This document shows, one piece after another, positions 56,101 to 64,000 of a stretch of 64,000 nucleotides of DNA. Numbering within the stretch: the first letter of the stretch is position 1; every line of letters begins with the position of its first letter. Below the pieces are notes generated by a model. The model had not been told where the DNA came from. It did not search any database and saw nothing but the letters and a program-made list of their open reading frames with translations. This stretch comes from Isochrysis galbana (lineage: Eukaryota; Haptophyta; Isochrysidales; Isochrysidaceae), in contig CM030939.1 of assembly GCA_018136815.1 (NCBI GenBank), positions 1,399,777 through 1,463,776 on the forward strand, written 5' to 3'. The position numbers and the translations under genes are program-made.

Positions 56101-56189
56101 CAATGGATCTCCAAGTCACAGAACTCGCAGCGACGCCACTGTGAGACGAGGAAGCCGGGAAGAGGCCGGCCGCCAGAGAGGAGCACCAT
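53127..56189 (-). CDS. BTB-BACK protein with two membrane segments and Ser-Pro-rich linker
   Basis: A 1,020-residue ORF. Residues 21-150 form a BTB/POZ domain (CDLEIHC ... LRAHSAVVAETSERMRELL ... VNTMHAVLEWLYLGE ... LLRLLDAANVLGM-like) followed by a BACK-type helical region to about 230 (CLTCWEIAERAGMVGLAAAA; VVLAEWAVVSRSAAYAALP). Residues 32-77 are a Ser/Pro-rich insertion inside the BTB fold, possibly an unspliced intron. A hydrophobic segment at 403-422 (FLRALLVMLAFVGVAFLLF), a (S)P3-7 tract at 490-612, a folded module at about 613-735 (ELYGVPPESIILTLDGAKGG ... LSLTVTLVEP) and a second membrane segment at 762-781 follow. BTB domains recruit Cullin-3 or oligomerise. The Pro tract resembles hydroxyproline-rich cell-wall stalks, which would sit outside the cell while BTB and tail are cytosolic. 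The start at 56189 is supported by the conserved BTB beginning. Confidence 0.75.
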   Translation of the reverse strand: MVLLSGGRPLPGFLVSQWRRCEFCDLEIHCHAPSASARPSSSSARAVVLKPSSSPSRRPSLSLSPAAFPSRTPPSQSLRAHSAVVAETSERMRELLARANAGRISLPLEVNTMHAVLEWLYLGETTVTDGEELLRLLDAAANVLGMRGDFLASSGVSRPALAEVVGAAVLSSLDAQSCLTCWEIAERAGMVGLAAAAREVVLAEWAVVSRSAAYAALPPARVRALLSDSMNHAAELRSSPSGCASAAERSTERRSSSVGGRRREQASCVLERASPRCEDEEAPIFASRRPPSRSASRQEASPPGGAGAGPAPSSASPKMLRSSPAALRPSPKPSRLAPATANSALPRSGGLPTTAQLPARAWPKPAPHHAIDMGDESDGGFDDYAKPRAAKQPPPADGGGDAFLRALLVMLAFVGVAFLLFGPQLVRSLPRAAPTASPANGGTRAPHGVRSAEPPPAPRADSGWWGATASQDTTKQPVPFKPLVIWAYRPPSPPPSPSPPPPPPSPPPPPPPSPPPPPPPSPPPSPPPPPPPSPPPPPPPSSPPPLSPGAPFPPPPPPPSPPPSPPPPPSPPPPPPPSTPPPSPSPPPSPMPPSSPPPLPPPSPAPPPPPSLPLINELQTHLTLSASALEEQMLASAAGMEEMRKELAELYGVPPESIILTLDGAKGGHRALSGADEAPAPLSLTVTLVEPADPHAAAALEDRMQHTDDDALSHALHAHAQHSAPEVLHVAKDDTLAAAAAAASAAAARPVSSSAGTGWGGSVGLALLALLVVLGLGALVTSKLGHELPGARSLPPLPSISSLLRGARQLPVRHVRLRETGGRHNTSASPAASRSLSTRGEGVPYGGRDFKAEAERMRMKLREQEAAGKAKDTVTAPHQQDTQFGRAPPLCDGAMHPGSRSASPVRSISHPPHRDLRYPPPSVTVPPVRSMTQRTYGEQHRSPAPPRPPAATWNAQTQGYSLPHANYSPARSRSAGPAPHLPACGRGEQATSPYGARPASRGDTPTSNGKSSRGRRVFGI

Positions 56190-56324
56190 GGGGGGGGGGG
56201 GGGGGGGGGAGCTATTCTCTCTCCCTCCCTCTCTCCTTCGCGCGTTTTCTTTACGTACTCTCTCCTCTCTCTCCTTTACCTCCCTCCTTCTCTCTCCCTC
56301 CCTCTCCCTCTATCTCCCCCTCCC

Positions 56325-56415
<91 letters not shown>

Positions 56416-56470
56416 TTCTCTCTTTCTCTCTTTCTCTCTCTCTCTCTCTCTCCTCTCTACTCTCTCTCCC

Positions 56471-56523
<53 letters not shown>

Positions 56524-56590
56524 TTCTCTCTCTCTCTCTTTCTCTCTCCCCTCTCCTCTCTCCCTCTCTCTCTCTCTGGGTTTCTCGGCA
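56188..56590. repeat. G19 homopolymer and (CT)n tract at the BTB gene start
   Basis: A G homopolymer (56191-56209) and a CT-rich microsatellite (56280-56577) with TTTCTC interruptions lie immediately upstream of the minus-strand BTB start codon and probably in its 5' leader or promoter. Confidence 0.85.
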
Positions 56591-57133
56591 GAGTAGTCCC
56601 GCAAAGAAAGCGCAGGGGGGCGGCGGCGGCGGCGGCGCGGCCCTTCTCACACACTCAAATCGAAGCGTTCTTCTCCTGTTTCCACTTCTCTCTCCTCTTA
56701 CTTTTCTCTCTCTCCTCCTCCTCCTTTATTCTCTCACGAGGCCCAACGCTCTGGTACATCGAGTGCCTCACTCTCTCCCTCTCATCTTCTCAGAGCAAAG
56801 GTCCCCCCCCACCAACTCTCTCCCCTCCCCGCCCCCTTCTTCTTCTCTCCTACGCAGGCGTCTATCTTCTCTTCTCTCTCCGCCTCCCCGGTGCAAGCGT
56901 GTCTCTCTTGAGTCCACCGCGAGAGGGAACGACGAGGAGAGCAGCAGGAGATCCGGCCGTACCTTTACATACGAGCGCGTTTCATTAGTATAACCGTCCG
57001 GATGGACTCGAAGGTCCCCCCTTCCCCTCTCTCTCCCACTCTCTCCACATATGCACCCCGTTTCTTCGTTGTGTGTGTGGGAAGATCTCTCTCTTTCCGA
57101 GGTAGACTCTCTCCCCTCTCTCCGCTTTTGAAC

Positions 57134-57200
<67 letters not shown>

Positions 57201-57584
57201 GAGGTGGGGGGGGGGAGAGTAGTAGTAGTAGTAGAGTGGTGGAGTAGTAGTTCAGGCCGCGAGGGGGGACGGAGGTGGGGGGGTGGGGTGGGGGGAAAGG
57301 GCGCGCGCGGGGGGGGGGGAGAGAGAGACGTTGGAAGGCGCGGGGGGGGGGGGGGGGGAGGCGGAGGCGGAGAGGGGGAGAGAGAGAGGGAGAGAGAAGA
57401 ATTGAAGTAGGAGAGAAAGAGAGATAGTTGTGGGGGGGAGGGGAGAGGGCGGGAGAGAGAGTCGTAGGGGAGGGGAGAGAGGGCGGGAGAGGGCGGGGCG
57501 GGGCGGGGGGGGGGGGGGGAGGGGGGGATGTAGAAAGTATACTACGTGTAGGAAGTAGGAAGTGGCTCCATTCGGCGCGAGTGC
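56591..57584. other. no gene; CT, GA and G-tract rich DNA
   Basis: Contains a (GA)n run at 57138-57199 and several G8-G17 runs at 57204-57530 (potential G-quadruplexes on the plus strand). No supported ORF. Confidence 0.5.
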
Positions 57585-57589
57585 GGTAC

Positions 57590-58439
57590 TGACGGATCCG
57601 AGGTTACCACTACCTCAGATGGGAGCAGAAGGGGCGGAAGGGAAGCGGCGAGAGGCGCGGCGGAGGTCAGGGACAGGCTCATGACGGGCTCACCCGCCTC
57701 CAGAAGTGGCAGGGAGGCGGGTTTGGGAGAGGCAGAGCGAGGCGACGAAGCAGACATAACGAGGGCGAGAGCGGGGCGAGTGAGAGTGCGAACGACGGTT
57801 GTTGAGGGATGTGTTGTAGAGTGAGTGTTGTTGACGAGTAGCGAACGCGAGAACGGGACGAAAGCGAGAACGGACGAACGAGAACGAACGATACGACAGA
57901 AGAACACCTCCTAAGGACAAACTGTCACGCTCACTCAACCCTAACCCTACTCCTCCTAAAATTCACGTATCCTTCCCCACTCAAACGGGGAAACGCGGGG
58001 AATGGAAAAAGAAGGAAGAGAAGCCGACAGGAGAGCGACGGGGCGATGGGAGTGGAGCGACGGTACGACGGAAAGGCCGATGCGATCGACAGTTACGAGG
58101 GGAGAATTAGTAGAAGTAAGGAGGGAATCTACAAGACTTAACGTGCACTGATGATAACAAGGGCGCGGGGGTAGGCTAACCGTTGGGGAAAACCCACGAC
58201 GAGGAACACCTGCGAGGACGAGCGCGGGGAAAAACCGCGGCAAGGAGGGACCCAAGGCGATCGCAAAGCAAAAGGACCAGGTGTGGGAATCAGGACGCCC
58301 GGGCCACAAGGAGGCGCAAACAGGCAAGGAGCGAGTGATGAGTTACGAGTGACGAGCGGCGCGTATAACGCCTATCGAGTAAAGAACGACTAACGAGTAA
58401 AGTCAAAGGCCGCGGACGAGGTCGATCGCGAATGCGACA
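57590..58439. mobile_element. solo LTR, 850 bp, TSD GGTAC
   Basis: It begins TGACGGATCCGAGGTTACC and ends GGTCGATCGCGAATGCGACA, and is flanked by GGTAC at 57585-57589 and 58440-58444. TG/CA ends plus a 5-bp duplication are the signature of LTR retrotransposon integration. On the minus strand an ORF start (MSASSPRSASPKP, from 57757) lies 167 bp from one end and runs out of the LTR; Ty1-type elements likewise start gag inside the LTR. Confidence 0.88.
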
Positions 58440-58599
58440 GGTACCCCTCGTTGCCAAAAATCTGACATTGGTAAAGTCTGGTGTTCCGCTCTCTTCCCCG
58501 CCCTCCGGGACTCTCAGCCCCCTCCCCCCCTGGCGAGGGCGAGATCGCCCCCTCCCGTCCCCTCCGCTTCGCTTCATCTCGACACGTCGTGCAGACCCC

Positions 58600-59448
58600 T
58601 GACGGATCCGAGGTTACCACTGCCTCAGATGGGAACAGAAGGGACGGAAGGGAAGCGGCGAGAGGCGCGGCGGAAGTTGGGGGGTGGCCAATGACGGGCT
58701 GGACCACCTCCTCAACAGAGAAAGGCGGGAGGACGGGCTTGGGCGAGGGAGAGCGCGACGACGGAGCGGACATGGCTGGGCGGATCGGGACGGATAGGCT
58801 GAGGCTTGGGGATTGGAGAGGTTTGGTATTGAAGTAGTGTTGAGAACGAGGGACGAGAACGGGAACGAGAACGAGAACGAGAGCGACGAACGAAGAACGA
58901 CAGACGACAGACGGCTAGGGGCCGATGGACCGACGAGATGACACTACACTCACGTCAACACCCTCCACACTAACGTATCCCTATCACGGAACGCACAGGA
59001 ACCCGCTGGCAGATCGAACAAGGAAGAGAATGCCGACAAGAGAGCGACGGGGCGACGGACGATCCGACGGGGCGACAGTTACGCACGGGAATAAGGAGGG
59101 AATCTTTCGAAAACCCTTAAGTGATTTGATGAAGACCGAAGTAAAATAGCGCCACGGTATAATCCAACGGCCAACACCTGAGGGGGAATCAGGGTCACAC
59201 ATGGGGGCGGTTCCTTGCACCGGCGATACCTGATCGCGCGACTTAGCCTAAAACGCGAGGAGCACACAAGGAGGTAAGCCAGGTGAGGGGCAAGCAGGCG
59301 ACAAAGGAGGCGACAAAGGAGGCGAGGGCAACAAGGGCGAATGGACGAATGTAGAACCCTGCGACGGTGACTCGTGAGTAGCCTGCAAGGAGGGCACATA
59401 GAAACGCAAACAACTTCTAAAACAAAAAGGTCGATCGCGGATGCGACA
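58600..59448. mobile_element. solo LTR, 849 bp, TSD ACCCC
   Basis: Same ends as the preceding copy (TGACGGATCCGAGGTTACC ... GGTCGATCGCGGATGCGACA), flanked by ACCCC at 58595-58599 and 59449-59453. It carries the corresponding minus-strand ORF start (MSAPSSRSPSPKP, from 58773). Different target duplications show two independent insertions, not one element with internal sequence. Confidence 0.88.
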
Positions 59449-59453
59449 ACCCC

Positions 59454-60576
59454 GCGATATTGGATAAATCGTGCTGTTTAAGTGAATGCCGCGAGCTTGT
59501 CGCCCGAACGCGATTCCAGCGAAGAGCCCTCGTGTATACTGTATTGATATTGAGTTATATCGTATATATATTGAAAAGACAAAGGGCAGAGTTTCCCGCC
59601 TTTATCTGTCAAGACATGTCGGAAACTCCGCCCTTGGAGGCAGCTCAAGAGCTCAAGAGGCGACCACACCCGACCACAAAGCCACAGGCACGTACGCACC
59701 ACCAAGCAAGAAGGAGCAAGCATCGCGGGAGGCCGCCATATCCGTGCTCACGGGACGATTCAGCTCGGTAAGGCAGGCCCTGCAGCAGTCAACGCTCTCC
59801 AAGGCGAGCGAGTACTGCACGTACAAAATTTTGAAAGAGCTGAAGGCGTGGTTTGGATGGGCTGGATGGGCTTTGAGAGGGCTTTCTGACGAGCCGCCTC
59901 GGGCGGCGTGGGGCGTCCCAGGTGGGGCGCAGTGGCGAGGGTCGCCTGAGGTTCGGGAGCTAGCGGTCCGCGGCACGTCTCCTATAGTCTATAGTTCAAA
60001 CGATAACGATAGTTTCTGACGAGGGGGGACTTGTAGGGATGCATATGTGTATGTGACGTCTGGTGTCATCAGTGCGGGCCGGTGCGCGGAGGGGTGTCGT
60101 GATAGTACCGGGCTAGTGGCAGTAGTGGTACTAACAACGCTCGGTTGTTTTATTATTATTGTGTTGACGCACCTACCCTATTGTTGCCCATCGCCAACTC
60201 TCATTGCACATTGCTGCTACGTATCAGCTTGAGCTTGATAGCCACGGTTGGGCACGGGCACGGCATCACAACAAAGCGCGGAGCTGCCCGAGCAGTTCAG
60301 AGTCCGATATTAATCCACGGCAGACTAGAGCGCAAACTGCCACGAACGGCACGGCGCGATAGGCTACATGTGCGAGGTGGCTAGAGCTAGGGCACTTGTG
60401 CTGATCTAGTGGAGCATCCGATGCGGAAATCGCTCCGATAGCTGGCATAGACGCCGCGATGGCGGTCAATCTCTCAAGCGGCAATATCCCGTCTGCGCAC
60501 CTCCGGAAGGGTTGCTCGCCTCCGATCGCGCACACTCGCCAGTGTACACAAGGCAGCCGCCACGCTGCACGAAGCA
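59454..60576. other. no gene seen
   Basis: Intergenic. Contains a hairpin-like AAACGATAACGATAGTTT at 59998-60015, related to the leader hairpins elsewhere. No domain-bearing ORF. Confidence 0.4.
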
Positions 60577-63500
60577 TCACATGATGGCGCATACCTGCGA
60601 CTCGTGTTGACCGTTCCGGCCGCGCGGAGCCCGCGGCCCGATGACCCTAGCGGCTCTAGTCTCTATGGCGAGGACGCGCTCGAGGGCCGCCTCAAGCTCG
60701 TGGTTGAGCTGCGCCACCGACTCGAGTTGCGCGGACGGGACCGACTGCAGCCGAGGGGGAGGAGGACGCGTGAATGCGGCGCGCGTGAGCCGGCGACGGC
60801 CGTGCGGCAGGGGCAACGGTTGCCAGGTGGGCGGGGACGGCGCGATGTACCTGCCGGTTTAGCTCGGCCGCGAGTTCGGCGATCGCCGCGTGGTACTCGG
60901 CACGCTGCTCCGTCATGGCGCGATCCATCTCTGCACCAAGCTCTTTGCGCTGCTGCGCGAAGAGGGACGCCAGGTCGGCTGTGTCCGCCCGGATGGCATC
61001 GTACTGTTCAGTGCTGTGGCCGGCGACATGGATTTCGGCCAAACGCTCGAGCGCCGCGTCCTTCTCGACCATCAGGCGCGCGACACGCTCGGGCCGCCGG
61101 AGCGGCAGCGAGGCAACGATGGCGTGCTGCCGCCGCTGCAGTTCGAGCACCCGCGAGCGGTAGCCAACTGGCTGCAAGTCGGCCTCACGCCGCCCGGGCG
61201 CCGACTGGCCAAAGGCAGCCGGTGCATTCAGCAGCCGGGAGGCGGCTGCGGCTGCCTCGACCGACGGCTCGACAACGCCGAGGCCGCCGCGCGCCGCCGC
61301 CGCCGCCGCCGCCTTGGCGGCGTGCCTCGGCACGTACCGCCACTCGTCGGCCACGGCTTCGCTCCCTCCGCCGAGCAGCCCGTAGGCGAAACGGTCGAAG
61401 GGCTGCACTGTGAAGAAGCCTTCAGCTACTTGCCGCCTCCGCATCTCGCGCGCAGTGCGCCGTGCGCCCGCCCCGCGCACTGCCGCTTGGATTCGGCATG
61501 CCTCGGCCTGGCGACGCGCATGCGCGCGCTCAGCGGCCACAGCACCGCGCGCCGACTGCCCGCGCGCGCGCGCCTGAATGGCGGCGGCCGCCGCCTCACG
61601 CTCGGCCGCCGACGGCACGCACATCTCTTCCTTGAGGGCGGCCAAAGCGCCGCTGCCCTGCTCGCTAAGCCGCAGAAGAAGCTCTTCGATCCGGTCGAGC
61701 CGCGCGTGGACCGTAGCATCGGCGGCATGGGCACCATGTGGCGCGGGCGCACCGCCGCCAGCACCACCACACCCGTCGCCGCCACCACCATCGCTGCCTC
61801 CGCCTCCGGCTCCGATGTCGCAAGTGGGACTACCGCCACCGCTCCGAAGTGGCTCAACTGACTGCGAGCGCGAGGCCACGAGCCGGCGGGCCGAGTTCCC
61901 CCGCGCGATTCTCTGCACGCGAAGCGCGTTCTCGGACAGGTATGCGCCAAGCCGCTCGAGCTCGGAAATTTCGAGCGCTGCCTGCGCCGCCTCAGCCGCC
62001 TCGGTGGCGCGCTCGCGCGTCGAGGGCGAAGCGCGCACGGCAGCCTGGATGGTGCTCGCAGCTGCGTTGGCGCGCTCGCTCAGCAGCTGGCGCATCTCGT
62101 CAATTTCCTGGCGCTCGCGGTTGCCGCGTACCTGTGCCTGGATGCGCGCAGCGGAGGAGGCACGCTGCGTCATCGCGGCGAGAGCGCGTAGCGTCGCCAT
62201 GTTGGCGGCCTCGTCCTCGGCGGGTGGCTCGGCGGGGGCGGCCGTCTCAAGCAGCGCCTGAAGTGCATCGTTACCCTCGATGCTCAGCCCACCGCCAGAG
62301 CCGCCTGAGGGCGGCAGCTGCGTCTCAGTGAGGGGCGTGCACGTCACGGGCGCAAGCGCTGGCGCCTCGCTCCACGCCTCGCGCGCCGCGCCCACGTCAT
62401 CCACGCCCACATTGGCGCCTCCGAGCCGGCGTGCTTCGGCCTCAATTTGCAGGCAAAACGAGGGCGGTGGTGGGCCGCTGCTGTCGGGCACATCCAGCCG
62501 GTAGGCGAGCAAGTGGTAGGTGCCGGGCTGCACGACAGTAATTGAGTCGAGCACGACCTCGCGTTGCGGCCGTGGCGGGAGCGTGTGGAGAGAGATGAGC
62601 CGCGCGGGCAGCGGCCGCCGGCCAGCGATTGCCTCGAGCCCCGCCGGGTCGGTCGAGGGCAGCATGAGTAGCGCGAGCGGCACGGGTGGCGCGCCGGCGG
62701 TGCGCTGGCAGAGAACAGCGGTGAGCCGTGCCGGTGCGGCGAGCCGCAGCTTGAAGGCTGCGACCCGGCATGCCGGCGCGCCCACGCGCGCCTGCCAGCT
62801 GCCCTCGACGAAGAGGCGGCGGCGCGCGCCGTCGCGCGCATCAGCTGCCGTAGGGTCATGCGGTGCCTCGGCCGCGAGCACCTCATCAAAATGGAGTGCC
62901 AGCTCGTCAAAGTCTAGCCAAAACGCGTCGCCTCTCGACGGCGCGTTGGCTGGCGTGCCCGCACTCGCCGTCTCTCGCGCGTGCCGGCCCGACGCCCACG
63001 GCGAGGCGAGACAGACCGCCCGCCGCTGCGCGTCGACGCGCACCAGCGGGTACGGCAGCCCGCGCAACAGCTCACCCGCCTCTGGCGGGAGGAGAGCGCT
63101 GGCGGAGGAGGCGTCCAGCGCAAGCGAGCCAGCCGCGCGCCCGCGACGCGTGAGCGCAACGGGCGCGCCGCTCTGGACCAGCGCCAACAGCCGCTCGAGG
63201 CTCATCTCGGGCGGACGCGCCGCGAAGGCGACAGGGATCCCTCCTGTCAGCTCGCGCAGCGCGTCGAGGAAGGTGGGCGGCGGTGGCGCGTCCGCAGGCC
63301 GTCCGGGCGCGCCGTGGCCAGCGAGTGCAGCGTACGAGCCTGCAAGCTTGGCGCACGCCTTCTCCACCAGTGCGAGCCAGAAGCCGTCCTCGCGGCGCGG
63401 GCGCGCGAAGAGCGGCGCGCCGGTGCGCCCGTCGCACGGCAGCAGCGAATCGACCGTCACCTGCACCCACTGCTCGTGCCGCCAGAGCTGCAGCGTGTAG

Positions 63501-63895
63501 ACGCCGTGCCGCGCGCCGCGCGTCGAGACGAAGAGACGGCGGACGAGCGCGGGCCGCGCCGAAAGCGCCGCCAGCGCACCGAGCAAGTACGTGTCGCCCA
63601 GCTGGCCCGCGCCCAGCCGGAGCGCGCTGATCGCGCTGCCGCCCTCCGAGCCAAAGAGCTGGCAATGGCGGCCAAAGATGGCCTCAGGCCGCCGCCACAC
63701 CACCGGGATGCGAGCAGCGACGCCCTCTATCCCGCCCGCAAAGGCAGGATCGTAGACTTCATCGTCGCGGCCTCCGCCGAGCGTGGAAAGGGAGGGAAAG
63801 AACTGTAGGCTGTCGGTGGGTGGTGGGTGGAGTCGGTGGGTGTGGCGGTAGGATGGTCTGACCTTTTCTGTGCTGCTGCTCCGCTCTTGGTGCAT
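60577..63895 (-). CDS. catalytically dead calpain-like protein with IQ motifs
   Basis: Two exons (63895-60851 and 60744-60577; 106-nt intron GTACAT...GCAG) give 1,070 residues. Residues about 60-345 match a calpain protease core: LFGSEGG, GAGQLGDTYLLGALAALSA, WVQVTVDSLLP, PLFARPRREDGFWLALVEKA, CAKLAGSYAAL, LTGG, and a terminal FWLDFDELALHFDEV. The catalytic cysteine is Thr102 (GDT in place of GDC), the GHAY histidine region reads GLPY (279-282) and the NPW asparagine is Ser298. A beta-sandwich-like region follows to about 530. Then come several IQ-type motifs (ARIQAQVRGNRERQ; STIQAAVRA; RVQRIARGNSARR; AAIQARARGQSARG; CRIQAAVRGAGARR), implying calmodulin or myosin light-chain binding, and a coiled-coil C-terminus. 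Calpain-like plus IQ resembles androglobin, but no globin domain is seen. The start codon is the first in frame after a CT/GA-rich leader. Confidence 0.8.
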
Positions 63896-64000
63896 CAGTG
63901 GCTCGAGCTCTCCGGGGGAGGATGAGAAGGAGGGCGAGAGGGACGGGAGAGAGGAAGGGTTGGAGGAAAGAGAGGGAGAGATGGAGGTGAGAGAGGGAGA
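63896..64000. other. 5' flank of calpain-like gene
   Basis: GA-rich DNA upstream of the minus-strand start, consistent with the purine/pyrimidine-rich leaders of the other genes here. Nothing else seen. Confidence 0.4.

Overview
This is nuclear DNA of a eukaryote, most likely a GC-rich unicellular alga (a haptophyte or similar secondary-plastid alga). That placement is inferred from gene content, not proven. Several genes can be spliced into intact frames using short introns of about 84-233 nt that end in AG. The window also holds a branched beta-glucan synthase, a Pro/Ser-rich cell-surface-type protein, chromodomain and hAT transposon relics, and very long (GA/CT)n tracts. No rRNA, tRNA, CRISPR array or bacterial operon structure was seen.

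Layout. 1-2.7 kb: fragments of interspersed elements ending in a retroelement 3' tail. 2.9-6.9 kb: minus-strand gene encoding two Y-family DNA polymerase modules in one ORF. 7-10.6 kb: an 848-bp LTR-like copy, a hAT transposase relic and a minisatellite. 10.7-11.5 kb: TLC-domain membrane protein (minus). 13.2-14.9 kb: a small TIR element just upstream of a three-exon thiolase gene (plus). 15.3-22.2 kb: chromodomain retroelement relic, GA satellite, a hypothetical ORF with an NLS, a second retroelement tail and a gag-like relic.

22.2-32.9 kb: a large minus-strand gene whose exons join in phase at five of six junctions. It encodes a KRE6/SKN1-type GH16 domain followed by a full GT48 1,3-beta-glucan (callose) synthase. 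This is the standout gene: the main-chain and the branching/remodelling activities of a laminarin-like glucan appear to be joined in one polypeptide.

33-38.7 kb: pyrimidine-rich DNA, a truncated LTR copy and a four-exon membrane histidine-kinase-like gene. 38.7-42.9 kb: a composite mobile locus. A non-LTR-type retroelement relic is interrupted by a 1,905-bp element with 144-bp perfect terminal inverted repeats and a TATG target duplication; removing the insert restores the host reading frame. A pair of 186-bp direct repeats flanks a Pro/Cys-rich exon in the same locus. 43.3-44.1 kb: (CT)n tract. 44.4-48.8 kb: TRAF-type zinc-finger protein carrying a thioredoxin/nucleoredoxin-like domain without CxxC. 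49.1-50.9 kb: tandem repeats and a retroelement ORF1. 53.1-56.2 kb: BTB-BACK protein with two membrane segments and a Ser-Pro-rich linker. 57.6-59.4 kb: two solo LTRs of 850 and 849 bp with perfect 5-bp target duplications. 60.6-63.9 kb: calpain-like protein with all three catalytic residues replaced, followed by IQ motifs.

The genes do not form an obvious pathway; they are independent eukaryotic loci separated by mobile DNA. All exon boundaries were derived by eye from frame continuity and family conservation.
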